From assembly GCF_006175945.1 (NCBI RefSeq), contig NZ_VAJL01000001.1, positions 4,349,001-4,413,000 on the forward strand: a DNA stretch of 64,000 nucleotides, given 5' to 3'. Below the pieces are notes generated by a model. The model did no database searches. It was not told the origin of the DNA and saw only the letters and a list, made by a program, of their open reading frames with translations. This DNA is from Chryseobacterium mulctrae. Its GTDB lineage: Bacteria; Bacteroidota; Bacteroidia; Flavobacteriales; Weeksellaceae. Of the stretch, positions 8,904 to 18,520 are shown piece after piece. Within the stretch, counting starts at the first letter, position 1. Every line of letters begins with the position of its first letter. Position numbers and translations under genes: made by a program.

Positions 8904-8911
8904 TATATTTG
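8904..8911 (+). promoter_or_regulatory. Candidate -7 element of the APC permease gene
   Basis: TATATTTG matches TAnnTTTG and lies 16 bp before the ATG at 8928. No good -33 partner at the expected spacing was seen. Confidence 0.35.
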
Positions 8912-8927
8912 AACGGAATATTTGAAT

Positions 8928-10343
8928 ATGCAGAAAAAACTAAAACTATGGGACGCCATTATGTTGGTAATGGGTTCGATGATCGGAAGTGGAATTTTTA
9001 TCGTAAGCGCCGATATGATGCGGAATCTGGGTTCCGGATACTGGATGATCGTTGTTTGGGTAATCACCGGAATTATGACCGTTGCTGCAGCGATTAGCTA
9101 TGGTGAGCTGTCATCGCTTTTCCCAAAAGCTGGCGGACAATACACGTATCTTACAGAGATTTTCGGTAAAAAAATGGGTTTCCTCTACGGATGGGGATTG
9201 TTTACCGTGATTCAGACCGGAACAATTGCCGCTGTTGCAATGGCATTCGGAAAGTTTACCGCATATCTTGTCCCGGAGTTAAATAATGCAGCACCCATTT
9301 TCCAGAGCGGAACATTTCAGATCACCTGGATTCAGATCTTGGCAATCGCAGTGATTATTTTATTGACCTACATCAATACAAGAGGAGTAGAAAGTGGCAA
9401 ACTACTTCAAAATGTTTTTACAGGATCGAAGATCATTGCGCTCCTTGGATTAATTGCTTTAGGATTCATATTAGTAGACGTTTCTCACCTGGCTGAAAAT
9501 TTCAGCTTTGGAACAGATTCTTTCAATAACTTAAAACAGGACGATAAAGGCATCTTTTTACAATCGGGTTGGGAATCTATCTCCGGAATGACTTTGATGG
9601 GCGGAATCGCTGCCGCAATGGTTGGTTCGGTGTTTAGTTCGGTTGCTTGGGAGAGCGTAACTTTTGTTTCAGGAGAAATTGAAAATCCTAAGAAGAATGT
9701 TGTGAAAGCAATGATCTTGGGGACTTCAGCAGTAATGTTGTTATACATCGCCGTAAATTTTGTTTACATTAATGCTTTAGACAGAGATTCTATTGCGTTT
9801 GCTGCCAATGACAGAGTGGCGGTTGCTGCTTCACAGAATATTTTTGGAAGCGCAGGAACAGTAATTATCGCTGTTTTGGTGATGATCTCTACATTCGGAT
9901 GTAACAACGGATTAATTTTAGCCGGAGCAAGAGTTTTTCAGACGATGGCAAAAGATGGATTGTTCTTTAAATCTGCAGTTGACAACAACAAAAATCAGGT
10001 TCCCGGAAATGCACTTTGGATGCAGGGAATTTGGGCGTCATTACTTTGCTTGAGCGGACAATACGGAAACCTTTTAGACATGATTTCATTTGTCATTGTA
10101 TTGTTTTACATGATCACTGTTTTCGGAGTAATTTACTTGAGAATTAAACAGCCTAATCTCGAAAGACCTTACAAAACTTGGCTATATCCAATTACTCCGA
10201 TAATTTACCTTTTAATCGGAACCGCTTTTTGCGTATTGCTTTTAATTTATAAACAACAATACACTTGGCCGGGATTTTTAATTGTTCTTCTCGGGTTACC
10301 TGTTTATTATCTTATCAATAGAAATAAAAAAACAGATCAATAA
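8928..10343 (+). CDS. APC-family amino acid permease
   Basis: A 471-residue polytopic inner-membrane protein with about 12 hydrophobic helices. The first helix holds GSMIGSGIFIVSAD, the backbone substrate-binding GSGIF motif of amino acid-polyamine-organocation transporters. The segment ISYGELSSLFPKAGGQYTYLTE is the usual helix 2-3 region, and ERPYKTWLYPITPIIYL is the conserved end of the LAT/YfnA-like group. It probably imports or exchanges neutral amino acids. The ATG at 8928 is preferred over a TTG six bases earlier. It is transcribed alone; a strong hairpin lies 180 bp downstream. Confidence 0.88.
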   Translation: MQKKLKLWDAIMLVMGSMIGSGIFIVSADMMRNLGSGYWMIVVWVITGIMTVAAAISYGELSSLFPKAGGQYTYLTEIFGKKMGFLYGWGLFTVIQTGTIAAVAMAFGKFTAYLVPELNNAAPIFQSGTFQITWIQILAIAVIILLTYINTRGVESGKLLQNVFTGSKIIALLGLIALGFILVDVSHLAENFSFGTDSFNNLKQDDKGIFLQSGWESISGMTLMGGIAAAMVGSVFSSVAWESVTFVSGEIENPKKNVVKAMILGTSAVMLLYIAVNFVYINALDRDSIAFAANDRVAVAASQNIFGSAGTVIIAVLVMISTFGCNNGLILAGARVFQTMAKDGLFFKSAVDNNKNQVPGNALWMQGIWASLLCLSGQYGNLLDMISFVIVLFYMITVFGVIYLRIKQPNLERPYKTWLYPITPIIYLLIGTAFCVLLLIYKQQYTWPGFLIVLLGLPVYYLINRNKKTDQ

Positions 10344-10350
10344 TTTTTTT

Positions 10351-10466
10351 AGGAGCTAATTCCCGCTTTCACTACTCGCTTTTTTATTTCTTTTTTGGCG
10401 GCGGCAAAGCCGCCGCCAAAAAAGAAATAAAAAGAGCTCAAATATGTCGTTCAATCGGGGCTATAA
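10351..10466. repeat. AGGAGCT-bounded hairpin element, copy A
   Basis: The ends are AGGAGCTAATTCCCGCT (left) and ATGTCGTT-N-AATCGGGGCTAT (right), shared with copy B at 49971. The core is a perfect inverted repeat with 25-bp arms at 10381-10405 and 10409-10433 and an AAA loop. The GC-rich inner part stands out from the AT-rich surroundings. The element has no coding capacity and looks like a small non-autonomous dispersed repeat. Confidence 0.75.
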
Positions 10467-10520
10467 AATTCGGCACTATTAAAAAAGTATCCCATTCATC
10501 AACTGATCAAATTTAAGATC

Positions 10521-10560
10521 AACCCTGTCAAGGTTTCAAACCTTGACAGGGTTTTTTTTT
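10521..10560 (+). terminator. Perfect 16-bp hairpin with T run
   Basis: AACCCTGTCAAGGTTT (10521-10536) and its complement (10538-10553) are separated by one base and followed by a run of T. It works formally as a terminator 180 bp after the APC permease, but such a long perfect palindrome may also be a dispersed repeat. Confidence 0.6.
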
Positions 10561-10982
10561 AACAGTCCAAATAAGAAGTAACTGAAAAGTATTTATTTTA
10601 TTATCGGCGTATTTTTTCACACAAAATTTAATTCCTATTCTTTAAAAATAATTAAAGAAAATCACCAAGCTGATTTTACAGTTTTTTGTCAAGCTTAGCG
10701 AAGCAAATTTATTTGCCTTTGCTTCTTAAATATAAAATTTCAATATAAATCTTTGCGTTAAAAAGTTTTTGTCTGTTATATAAAAATTCACAAATATTTT
10801 TATTCCAAATCTCGCTTAATACATCAATGAATTTTCATGTGAAAGTTCGTAGATTTTCAAAACGGACAAAAAACCTTCTTTTAATAATAATTTTAATATT
10901 CAATAACTCATTATTTATCAAAAATGATTAAATTGGTATTTCGTTTTAATTAACACCAAAGAGAAATAACGAAATATCACTT
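10561..10982. other. Intergenic stretch before the tssEF locus
   Basis: AT-rich sequence with no open frame or repeat family recognised. It should hold the promoter of the tssE-tssF genes, but no clear TTTG/TAnnTTTG pair was found. Confidence 0.3.
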
Positions 10983-11423
10983 ATGGACACACCAAATTAC
11001 AGAATGCCTTTTGTGCCTTCTACACTCATGTCTGAAGGGGGAAGTATCGATACCTGCGATATGGGGGAAAGCATCGCTCATAACATCATGCTTCTAATCA
11101 CGACAAAAAAAGGCGAAAACAGATATGATGACAACTACGGAAACGATGTTTGGAATCTGGAATTCGATAATGGCGTAACATCAGCAGTTTGGGAAAGTGT
11201 ATTTGTAAAAAGTCTTAAAAGACAGATCTTACAATACGAGCCGCGAATTGTACAGCCACAAGTTGATGCTCATGTAAAACTTGTAGAGCATAACTATGAT
11301 ACCAAAGAACATACGGAAATCAAGAAAAAAGTAAAAATAGGAATCAATGCAAAAATGGAAGCTACAGGCGAGCGTTTCAGTTTTTCTACCGAACTTTTTC
11401 TAAGCCCGATGTCCATCGACTAA
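10983..11423 (+). CDS. Type VI secretion baseplate protein, TssE/gp25-like
   Basis: This 146-residue protein belongs to the gp25-like group of contractile-tail baseplate subunits. The block GENRYDDNYGNDVWNLEFD (about residues 45-63) matches the conserved gp25 pattern of a small basic-acidic loop followed by an aromatic-Asp strand. In type VI secretion, TssE sits in the baseplate wedge with TssF and TssG and starts sheath assembly. tssF follows after 23 bp, which confirms the context. The cluster type is subtype iii of Bacteroidota, inferred from tssN at 52.4 kb. Confidence 0.82.
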   Translation: MDTPNYRMPFVPSTLMSEGGSIDTCDMGESIAHNIMLLITTKKGENRYDDNYGNDVWNLEFDNGVTSAVWESVFVKSLKRQILQYEPRIVQPQVDAHVKLVEHNYDTKEHTEIKKKVKIGINAKMEATGERFSFSTELFLSPMSID

Positions 11424-11446
11424 ATATTTATTTGTAATAAAATTTT

Positions 11447-13324
11447 ATGAATTTAGATCAGAATATTTATTCCAAAGAATCCGTAAAAGCGAGAATGCTT
11501 CAGAATGCTACAAAAGTTTGGGGACTGAAAAGTCCACAGTCATTAGATCCTTTTGTAAAATTACTGATTGATGCATTCAGCACCGAAGTTTTTAAAGCGA
11601 ATAATGAAATTCAAACCGTTAATGCAAGAATTTTAGAAAAACTTGCCAAGCTATTAACACCGTCAATTTATACCCACCCGATTCCGGCTCATGCTTTGGC
11701 TTATACTTCACCCGATGAGTCCTCTGAAATTTTGCTGGAGCACACTGAGTTTTTTTTCAAAAAACACATGAACTCCACGGTAAAATCAGAATCAGATAAA
11801 CAGCTGAATATTCCTTTTACACCCATTGGAAGCGTAAGAACAAATAAAGCACAGACTGCCATTATGTTTGTCGGGAATACATGCTACAGTTTAGATGAAA
11901 GATTGAATAAAATTCCAATCTCAAGATTTCAGGGAAGGCCGGAAGATTACAGAAAAGTAACCATCGGAATCGACGTTTCGAAGTTTACCAACGAAAAGTT
12001 TCCGAAAACGTTAAGCCTTTATTGCTCAAATCCTGCCTTTGAACATCTTGATTTTGTGTATAAGCTTTTACCTTACAGCACGGTCTCAAGCAACGGAAAT
12101 CCTATGTTCATTAAGGAAGGAATATCTTATGTGAAAAATAATGAAAGGGAAGGATATGAACAGATATTTCATGAGCAATCAATAAAAACAAAAATTATTG
12201 AGGATATCAAAAGCATTTACAGTCATAAGTTTGTTGAGGTTACAGGTCTTTCAAGAGATCTTTTCACAAAAGAACTTCCGCAGGATTTAGATTTTTTAAA
12301 AGGAAGAGAAGAAATTGAGAAATACCTGAACGGAAAAGAATATTTATGGTTAACTTTTGAATTTCCTCCGCAGTTTTCCGCAGAAATCTTAGACAACTTT
12401 ACTTTTGTTTTAAATGCTTTTCCGGTGTACAACCGTGGCTGGAAAAAGACAGAATACAGTTTAGATATCATGGGAAATAATATTCCGTTGATTACCGAAG
12501 AAGCTGAATATTTCCTATATGTAGATGAAGTTCAGGATGGAGAGGGAAGAAAATATACCGAAATCCCTTTCACACCTTCAGATAATCTTAAAAAAGGTTT
12601 GTACACTGTAAGAAAAGGCGGAATGGAACGTTTCAACAACAGAAATGCAGTAGATATGATTTCTAATGTTCTTGAACTGACAAGAGACGAAATTGCAGCA
12701 TTTTCATTATTAAACCGTGATAATGTAAAAGGAATGTTGGGAGAAATGTCTGATAAAATGAAATCGATGGTGCAAAAAGTAAACAACGCCAAAAGAAACA
12801 TCAGACAGGAACTCAATTACGTGATTATGGAACCTGTTGAAAAAACAGATCATACTTACGCAGCATTTTGGATTACGCATTGCACTTTTGCCAATCACAT
12901 GCGTCCCGGAACTGAGCTTTCAAATCAGTTGAAGTCACAGTCTATGATTTTGCTGACAGAAACAATTGGCGGAGCAGAAGAACAGAAAGGTTCAGACAGT
13001 ATTCAGGCTTATAAATATGCTTTAACGACTAGAGATAAAATCATTTCTCTGGAAGATGTTAAAAACTATTGCCGAATGGTTTTGAAAGATGAACTGAAAG
13101 ATGTTCGTGTAAAACGAGGAACCATGATCAGCAACAAACCAAAAGAAGGTTTTGTAAGAACCGTTGAGGTGGAAATTGTACCCAACAATTATTCATTCTA
13201 CGGAAGAATGTATTGGGAAAATATGGCAAACATTTTGCGGAACCAAATCGTAGCAAAAGCAATCGACGGAATAGAGTATCTCGTGAAAATAAGCAACGAA
13301 GACACCGATTTTTTTGAAAATTAA
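11447..13324 (+). CDS. tssF: Type VI secretion baseplate subunit TssF
   Basis: A 625-residue protein of the size and composition of TssF. It begins with the helical region found in the family (KVWGLKSPQSLDPFVKLLIDAF, then ARILEKLAKLLTPSIYTHPIPAHA), and ends with a region rich in short beta strands. With TssG it forms the wedge that links the hub and the sheath. It lies 23 bp after the gp25-like gene and 22 bp before a lipoprotein gene, so the three are probably one operon. tssG and tssK are about 38 kb away in this window. Confidence 0.85.
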   Translation: MNLDQNIYSKESVKARMLQNATKVWGLKSPQSLDPFVKLLIDAFSTEVFKANNEIQTVNARILEKLAKLLTPSIYTHPIPAHALAYTSPDESSEILLEHTEFFFKKHMNSTVKSESDKQLNIPFTPIGSVRTNKAQTAIMFVGNTCYSLDERLNKIPISRFQGRPEDYRKVTIGIDVSKFTNEKFPKTLSLYCSNPAFEHLDFVYKLLPYSTVSSNGNPMFIKEGISYVKNNEREGYEQIFHEQSIKTKIIEDIKSIYSHKFVEVTGLSRDLFTKELPQDLDFLKGREEIEKYLNGKEYLWLTFEFPPQFSAEILDNFTFVLNAFPVYNRGWKKTEYSLDIMGNNIPLITEEAEYFLYVDEVQDGEGRKYTEIPFTPSDNLKKGLYTVRKGGMERFNNRNAVDMISNVLELTRDEIAAFSLLNRDNVKGMLGEMSDKMKSMVQKVNNAKRNIRQELNYVIMEPVEKTDHTYAAFWITHCTFANHMRPGTELSNQLKSQSMILLTETIGGAEEQKGSDSIQAYKYALTTRDKIISLEDVKNYCRMVLKDELKDVRVKRGTMISNKPKEGFVRTVEVEIVPNNYSFYGRMYWENMANILRNQIVAKAIDGIEYLVKISNEDTDFFEN

Positions 13325-13346
13325 TTTTAACATCCAAATATAAAAT

Positions 13347-14273
13347 ATGAAAAAAATAATGATGGTTGCACTCGCTTTGTCGCTGAGCGCAGCAAGTGTA
13401 AGCTGTAAAAAAGGAATGGATAAAATAGGAAATGCCGTTCTGAAAGCCGGAGAAAATGAATCTCAGGCGATTATAGATTTTAATAATGACTTTTTAGATT
13501 CTTACAAAACTTCTTCCAGACATATTGAAAATATCGTAAAATATGCAGAAGCTGCCGTTAAAAAATCTAAAGGCGAAACAGTTTACAGCATGCCGGTTGT
13601 AATTGGCTCTATGGATTATTCGCTCAGCAAAATAAAAGATGTTCCGTCTGGTTTTGAAAATGATAAAAAGGTAATTGAGACAGATTTTAACACCTACAAA
13701 ACAAAAAGAGAAAGCATAGAAAAAAAATACGAAGAACTAAAATCATATATTACTTCCGAAGATTATAAAGATGATAAAGGTGTGAAAGCTGAAGCTTTGC
13801 AAAAAGATATTACTGCAGAAGCACAGGCATTTTTTACGGCGGGAGAAAATATTTTAACAAAAATAAAACCCGCAACCGATGCAGCAGAAGAAGTGATTCT
13901 TAAAGATCATCCGATGAAAGAGTTTATAGTTTCTTCTAAAGGTTTGATGAGTTCTATGGATTCTGTGATGGATGTTTTAGATAAGCAATATACAGGAAGT
14001 TTTAATGAAGCTGAAGCACAGAAAAAGTATGATGAGTTTGAAAAAGTGGTTGCAGATAACAGCAAAAAAGTTTTTAATGTAAAAGAACAGCAGTACGCTT
14101 ACAAAAAAACTCAGTTTGAAAGTGTAAACCAAAAAGCCTCTGACTTTTTAGATAAATTCAGAAAACTAATCAGAGATTCAAAATCTACAGGAAAAATTCC
14201 GGATAGCAATATTCAGGAAATGGATTCTGCTTACGAATCTGTCTTAAATTCTTACAACTCGTTTGTGAAATAA
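13347..14273 (+). CDS. DUF3829-like lipoprotein in the tssEF operon
   Basis: The N-terminus MKKIMMVALALSLSAASVSC is a lipoprotein signal with the lipobox Cys at residue 20, so the 308-residue product is probably anchored in a membrane. The rest is almost entirely helical and lysine-rich and resembles the DUF3829/YiiG family. It starts 22 bp after tssF and is followed by a terminator, so it is transcribed with the baseplate genes. It is not a recognisable TssJ or TssQ. A part in effector immunity, adaptor or envelope anchoring is only a guess. Confidence 0.65.
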   Translation: MKKIMMVALALSLSAASVSCKKGMDKIGNAVLKAGENESQAIIDFNNDFLDSYKTSSRHIENIVKYAEAAVKKSKGETVYSMPVVIGSMDYSLSKIKDVPSGFENDKKVIETDFNTYKTKRESIEKKYEELKSYITSEDYKDDKGVKAEALQKDITAEAQAFFTAGENILTKIKPATDAAEEVILKDHPMKEFIVSSKGLMSSMDSVMDVLDKQYTGSFNEAEAQKKYDEFEKVVADNSKKVFNVKEQQYAYKKTQFESVNQKASDFLDKFRKLIRDSKSTGKIPDSNIQEMDSAYESVLNSYNSFVK

Positions 14274-14292
14274 ATTAAAATATCATCTAAAT

Positions 14293-14328
14293 AAAAAGTA
14301 CCGATGGAAAATTTCATCGGTACTTTTT
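14293..14328 (+). terminator. Intrinsic terminator of the tssEF-lipoprotein operon
   Basis: AAAAAGTACCGATG (14293-14306) pairs fully with 14315-14328 around an eight-base loop, ending in a T run. Confidence 0.85.
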
Positions 14329-14697
14329 TATACAGAAAACACGGGAAATTTTTAGAGGTAATTATTACCCATTGTGCATTTTGACTTGTTTTCGTCACTT
14401 CGAGTAGAATTTTGAAAAAAATTGTATCGAGAAGCTCTTAATGTCGAGAACAAATTCTATTCTCGATACATTTTTTCTCCACTTCGTTATGAAAAAACAC
14501 TCGAATTAACGAAAATCTAAAAAGAAAATTAAAATATATAGGCATAATTATTAATAACAAGTCTATAGATTTAAAATTAAAATGGATAAAATATCTCTAA
14601 TTTCACAGATGAGAAACTAACATTTTTTAACACGATAAATTCCATAAAATTCCGTAATTTTGCACATCGTGATTTTCAGGTAAGGTCACCCCAAATT
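14329..14697. other. Intergenic stretch with dispersed palindrome before uvrA
   Basis: It holds an imperfect inverted repeat at 14399-14505 (separate entry) and a uvrA -7 element TAATTTTG at 14655-14662. No coding sequence was recognised. Confidence 0.4.
14399..14505. repeat. Imperfect inverted-repeat element
   Basis: Outer arms TTCGAGT (14399-14405) and ACTCGAA (14499-14505), and inner arms TGTATCGAGAA (14423-14433) and TTCTCGATACA (14460-14470), give a nested palindrome of about 107 bp with mismatches between. It resembles the small palindromic dispersed repeats of flavobacteria. Confidence 0.55.
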
Positions 14698-17526
14698 ATG
14701 AGTAAATCAACTGAATATATAGAAGTTTACGGAGCTCGTGAACACAATCTTAAAAATATTAATGTAAAAATTCCGCGCAACGAATTGGTTGTAATTACAG
14801 GTCTTTCGGGAAGCGGAAAATCTTCATTGGCTTTTGATACGATTTTTGCGGAAGGTCAGCGTCGTTACATCGAAACTTTTTCTGCTTATGCGAGACAGTT
14901 TTTGGGTGGATTGGAACGTCCGGATGTTGATAAAATCGAAGGTCTTTCGCCCGTAATTGCTATTGAACAAAAGACAACTAATAAAAACCCTCGTTCAACT
15001 GTAGGAACCGTTACGGAACTTTACGATTACCTTCGTCTTTTGTTTGCGAGAGTTTCAGATGCCTATTCTCAAACGACTGGAAAGAAGTTAGTAAGCTATA
15101 CCGAAGATCAGATTCTTGATACGATTAAAGAGAATTATAAAGGCGAAAAAATAATGTTGATGGCACCGGTTGTGCGTTCCAGAAAAGGACATTATCACGA
15201 ACTTTTTGTTCAAATGGCTAAAAAAGGATATGGACAGGCAAGAATTGATGGTGAATTGCAGGACATTGAATATGATTTAAAACTTGACCGTTACAAAACC
15301 CACGACATCGATATCGTCATCGACCGTTGGATTATTGGAGAAAGCGCATCCGAAGCGAGAATGGAAAAATCGTTGCGTACCGCAATGGAAATGGGGGAAG
15401 GTTTAATCGGGATCCAAAAACTGGGAAGTACAGAAATTGAATATTTCTCAAAAAATTTAATGGATGCTGAAACTGGTCATTCATTGGCTTTACCGGAACC
15501 AAACACTTTTTCTTTCAACTCACCGAAAGGAAGTTGCCCAAGTTGTAAAGGTTTAGGAACAATTAAAAAAATCAACACCGATTATTTCGTTGAAAATCCT
15601 AAATTATCAATCAATCAGGGTGCTTTGTTGCCTTTGGAAGATATTAAGTCTAATAAATATGTGCTTTCTCAAATCAAAAATATTCTTGAGATTTTTGGTT
15701 TAGGATTGGCAACGTCTTTTAAAGATATTCCGGAAGAAGCATTGGACTATATATACAATGGTTGTCATAAGGAATTTAATAAAGACTTAAAATACGCAGG
15801 AATTTCCAAAAAAATCAAAATCAGTTTTGATGGTTTGATTCCTTTTATGGAAGAATTGATTGAGGAAAGAGAATCTTACGAAGCAATTTTGCTGGAAAGA
15901 CATTTCACTACTGAAGAAACCTGCCCGGAATGTAAAGGAGCGCGTCTTCAACCTTCAAGTTTGAGTTTTAAAATTGATGGAAAAAATATTGCTGAAATCA
16001 ACGGTTTAAGTTTATCGGACTTAAAAGATTGGTTAGCTGATGTAAAAGATAAATTTTCAGAAAAAAACTCGATCATTGCTCACGAAATTTTAAAGGAAAT
16101 CGAAACCAGACTTCAGTTTTTACTGGATGTAGGTTTAGATTATTTAAGTTTGAGCAGAAGTTCAAAAACCCTTTCTGGTGGAGAATCTCAGAGAATCCGT
16201 TTGGCAACACAAATTGGTTCGCAATTGGTCAACGTTCTTTACATTTTGGATGAACCAAGTATCGGATTGCACCAAAGAGACAACGAAAGACTGATTAATT
16301 CATTAAAAAATCTTCGTGACATCGGAAACTCTGTTTTGGTTGTAGAGCACGATAAAGATATGATCATGGAAGCCGATGAGGTTTTAGATATTGGTCCGAG
16401 AGCCGGAAAATTTGGTGGAGAAATTCTTTGGCAGGGAAAACCGAAAGATTTGCTGAATGCCGATACGATTACCGCAGATTATATTACAGGAAAAAGAAAA
16501 ATTGCCATTCCGGAAGTGAGAAGAGAAGGAAACGGTAAAAATATTATACTAAAAGGAGCAACAGGAAATAACCTTAAAAATGTAACGCTTGATATTCCGT
16601 TAGGAAAATTGGTTGTGGTTACGGGAATTTCAGGAAGTGGAAAATCTTCTTTGATTAACGGAACTTTATATCCGATTCTAAACAAACATTTCTACAGAGC
16701 AGTTCAGGAACCTTTACCTTACAAAAAAGTGGAAGGTCTTGATAATATCGATAAAATTGTAGATGTAGACCAGACTCCGATTGGAAGAACACCACGTTCA
16801 AATCCTGCAACCTATACAGGAATGTTTACCGACATCAGAAATTTATTTTCAGAATTGCCTGAATCTAAAATCCGTGGATATAAACCTGGAAGATTTTCTT
16901 TTAATGTAAAAGGTGGAAGATGCGAAACTTGCCAAGGTGGCGGTTTGAAGGTAATCGAAATGAACTTTTTACCGGATGTTTATGTGCATTGCGAAACCTG
17001 CAACGGAAAACGTTTCAACAGAGAAACTTTGGAAGTTCGTTACAAAGGAAAATCGATTTCCGATGTGTTGGATATGACGATTGATGAAGCAGTAGATTTC
17101 TTCCAGCCGATTCCTAAAATTTTTGCAAGAGTAAAAACTCTGCAGGATGTTGGTTTGGGTTACATTACAATGGGGCAACAATCGACCACACTTTCCGGAG
17201 GCGAAGCACAACGTATCAAACTGGCAACAGAATTAGCAAAAAGACAGACCGGAAATACATTATACATTCTCGATGAACCAACAACCGGGCTTCATTTTGA
17301 AGACGTGAAGATTCTAATGGATGCGATTAATAAATTGGTAGAACTAGGAAATTCATTTATTATTATTGAACATAATATGGATGTCATCAAATTAGCCGAT
17401 CATATTATTGACGTTGGACCAGAAGGCGGAAAATACGGCGGTGAGATTATTGCCAAAGGAACTCCTGAGGAAATTATTAAGTCTAAGAAATCTTTGACAG
17501 GGAAGTATTTGAAGAAGGAGATGTAA
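14698..17526 (+). CDS. uvrA: UvrABC excinuclease subunit A
   Basis: The 942-residue protein is a full-length UvrA, the damage-recognition ATPase of nucleotide excision repair. It has two ABC modules: Walker [10 protein letters not shown] (about 35-43) and GISGSGKSS (about 641-649), and the signatures [14 protein letters not shown] and [14 protein letters not shown]. Zinc-binding Cys pairs are present: [24 protein letters not shown] and [17 protein letters not shown] -7 element lies 36 bp upstream. The start is ATG. It stands alone; the next gene, a small lipoprotein, follows 36 bp later. Confidence 0.98.
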   Translation: MSKSTEYIEVYGAREHNLKNINVKIPRNELVVITGLSGSGKSSLAFDTIFAEGQRRYIETFSAYARQFLGGLERPDVDKIEGLSPVIAIEQKTTNKNPRSTVGTVTELYDYLRLLFARVSDAYSQTTGKKLVSYTEDQILDTIKENYKGEKIMLMAPVVRSRKGHYHELFVQMAKKGYGQARIDGELQDIEYDLKLDRYKTHDIDIVIDRWIIGESASEARMEKSLRTAMEMGEGLIGIQKLGSTEIEYFSKNLMDAETGHSLALPEPNTFSFNSPKGSCPSCKGLGTIKKINTDYFVENPKLSINQGALLPLEDIKSNKYVLSQIKNILEIFGLGLATSFKDIPEEALDYIYNGCHKEFNKDLKYAGISKKIKISFDGLIPFMEELIEERESYEAILLERHFTTEETCPECKGARLQPSSLSFKIDGKNIAEINGLSLSDLKDWLADVKDKFSEKNSIIAHEILKEIETRLQFLLDVGLDYLSLSRSSKTLSGGESQRIRLATQIGSQLVNVLYILDEPSIGLHQRDNERLINSLKNLRDIGNSVLVVEHDKDMIMEADEVLDIGPRAGKFGGEILWQGKPKDLLNADTITADYITGKRKIAIPEVRREGNGKNIILKGATGNNLKNVTLDIPLGKLVVVTGISGSGKSSLINGTLYPILNKHFYRAVQEPLPYKKVEGLDNIDKIVDVDQTPIGRTPRSNPATYTGMFTDIRNLFSELPESKIRGYKPGRFSFNVKGGRCETCQGGGLKVIEMNFLPDVYVHCETCNGKRFNRETLEVRYKGKSISDVLDMTIDEAVDFFQPIPKIFARVKTLQDVGLGYITMGQQSTTLSGGEAQRIKLATELAKRQTGNTLYILDEPTTGLHFEDVKILMDAINKLVELGNSFIIIEHNMDVIKLADHIIDVGPEGGKYGGEIIAKGTPEEIIKSKKSLTGKYLKKEM

Positions 17527-17562
17527 ATTGGTCTCATAGTTGCCTTATATAAAGAAAATCTT

Positions 17563-17742
17563 ATGAAATCAATTAAAATTTATTTAGCCCTGTTGGCTTT
17601 TTCCTTGACTATTGTGTCTTGTGAAGTAAGATCAACAACGCATGTTAAAACTTCAAAATCAAAACCTATTCCTCCGGGACAGGCTAAAAAGATTTATGGG
17701 ACAAAATCTGCAAAACCTTTTGCTCCCGGACAAAATAAGTAA
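17563..17742 (+). CDS. Small PPGQ-motif lipoprotein (59 aa)
   Basis: The frame encodes 59 residues with a lipoprotein signal ending LTIVSC (Cys20) and a short Lys/Pro/Gly-rich tail containing PPGQAKKIYGTKSAKPF and then APGQNK. Small proteins with this tail are common in flavobacteria and, as I recall, are sometimes labelled quinol oxidase subunit 4, a name the sequence does not justify. The gene starts 36 bp after uvrA and is followed by a clear terminator at 17766. The role is unknown; it is probably an outer-envelope lipoprotein. Confidence 0.7.
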   Translation: MKSIKIYLALLAFSLTIVSCEVRSTTHVKTSKSKPIPPGQAKKIYGTKSAKPFAPGQNK

Positions 17743-17765
17743 AATAATTAATATTAAAATTATAT

Positions 17766-17797
17766 AAAGCTACAACTTTTGTTTGTAGCTTTTTTCT
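17766..17797 (+). terminator. Intrinsic terminator after the PPGQ lipoprotein
   Basis: AAAGCTACAA (17766-17775) pairs with TTGTAGCTTT (17783-17792), followed by T-rich sequence. Confidence 0.8.
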
Positions 17798-17939
17798 TTT
17801 AAAATTAGTTGGAAATTATCTATAATTTAAAACTAATTTATTCTCCAATGTTAACTTTTTAAATATTTTTAAATAATAATGCTTTGATTATCAGTTTTTT
17901 GTATTTTAATGTTAACTCAATGTTAACTCAATGTGAAAT

Positions 17940-17966
17940 TTGTATGAATATTTTTTTATATCTTTG
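17940..17966 (+). promoter_or_regulatory. Candidate promoter for the 136-aa secreted protein
   Basis: TTG at 17940-17942 and TATCTTTG at 17959-17966 are 16 bp apart, slightly short. Just upstream, TGTTAACTCAA occurs twice in tandem (about 17909-17930), with a degenerate third copy, and could be a regulator site. Confidence 0.4.
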
Positions 17967-18008
17967 ATTTAGAATTCAAAACTAGTTTAATATATAATTT
18001 AAAATCAG

Positions 18009-18419
18009 ATGATTATGAAAAATAAAATTCAAATATTTGTTGCTTCTCTTTTCGCATTAGGATTAACAGCAATCGCAGGTAACGTAAAAGCTCAGACAAG
18101 TTCAAACAATACGATTGAAGAGATTCAATTAAATAAAAATGATGCATTCAGCGAAATCAGAAATCTCTTAATGGCTAATTTTGATTTTACCAATCAGGAT
18201 TATAAACAAGGAATTGTAAATTCTGAAGTGAAATTTGATATTGCAGAAAATGGTAAAATTGTAAATGTACGTTCAAAAGGAGACTGCAAAAATGTAAGTA
18301 AAGAAATAGAAAATGTATTGTCTCATCTTCAGTATAAAATAAATGCCAACAGACTGAATGAAAATATGCTGGCTTCTTCTTTTGTAATGCCTGTAAGAGT
18401 AGACATCAACAATAGATAA
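18009..18419 (+). CDS. Unknown exported protein, 136 aa
   Basis: The product has an N-terminal signal peptide (hydrophobic core IFVASLFALGLTAIAG, cleavage likely after KAQ or nearby). The mature part of about 110 residues has a pattern loosely like TonB C-terminal domains: VKFDIAENGKIVNVRSKGDCKNVSKEIENVL resembles the strand-turn-strand-helix of that fold. It lacks any membrane anchor or proline-rich linker, so it is not a TonB itself. A start two codons later (18015) is equally possible. A promoter-like pair lies upstream and a terminator downstream, so it is probably monocistronic. Confidence 0.6.
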   Translation: MIMKNKIQIFVASLFALGLTAIAGNVKAQTSSNNTIEEIQLNKNDAFSEIRNLLMANFDFTNQDYKQGIVNSEVKFDIAENGKIVNVRSKGDCKNVSKEIENVLSHLQYKINANRLNENMLASSFVMPVRVDINNR

Positions 18420-18451
18420 AATAATACATAAAATTGTATATAATTTTCCTT

Positions 18452-18477
18452 AAACTGCTTGAAAAAGCAGTTTTTTT
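18452..18477 (+). terminator. Intrinsic terminator
   Basis: AAACTGCTT (18452-18460) and AAGCAGTTT (18465-18473) with a GAAA loop and a T run. Confidence 0.8.
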
Positions 18478-18493
18478 ATTTCCGGTAATTGTA

Positions 18494-18501
18494 TACATTT
18501 G
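18494..18501 (+). promoter_or_regulatory. Candidate -7 element of the DUF421 gene
   Basis: TACATTTG lies 19 bp before the GTG start. Confidence 0.4.
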
Positions 18502-18520
18502 ATTTTAAATATTATCTGCC

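Noticed and set aside
8891..9097. A 68-codon frame overlapping the start of the APC permease
   Set aside because: It is a shadow in another frame of a clear permease gene.
13347..14273. TssJ or TssQ lipoprotein
   Set aside because: The length (308 aa) and the all-helical DUF3829-like sequence do not fit either; TssJ is absent from subtype iii.
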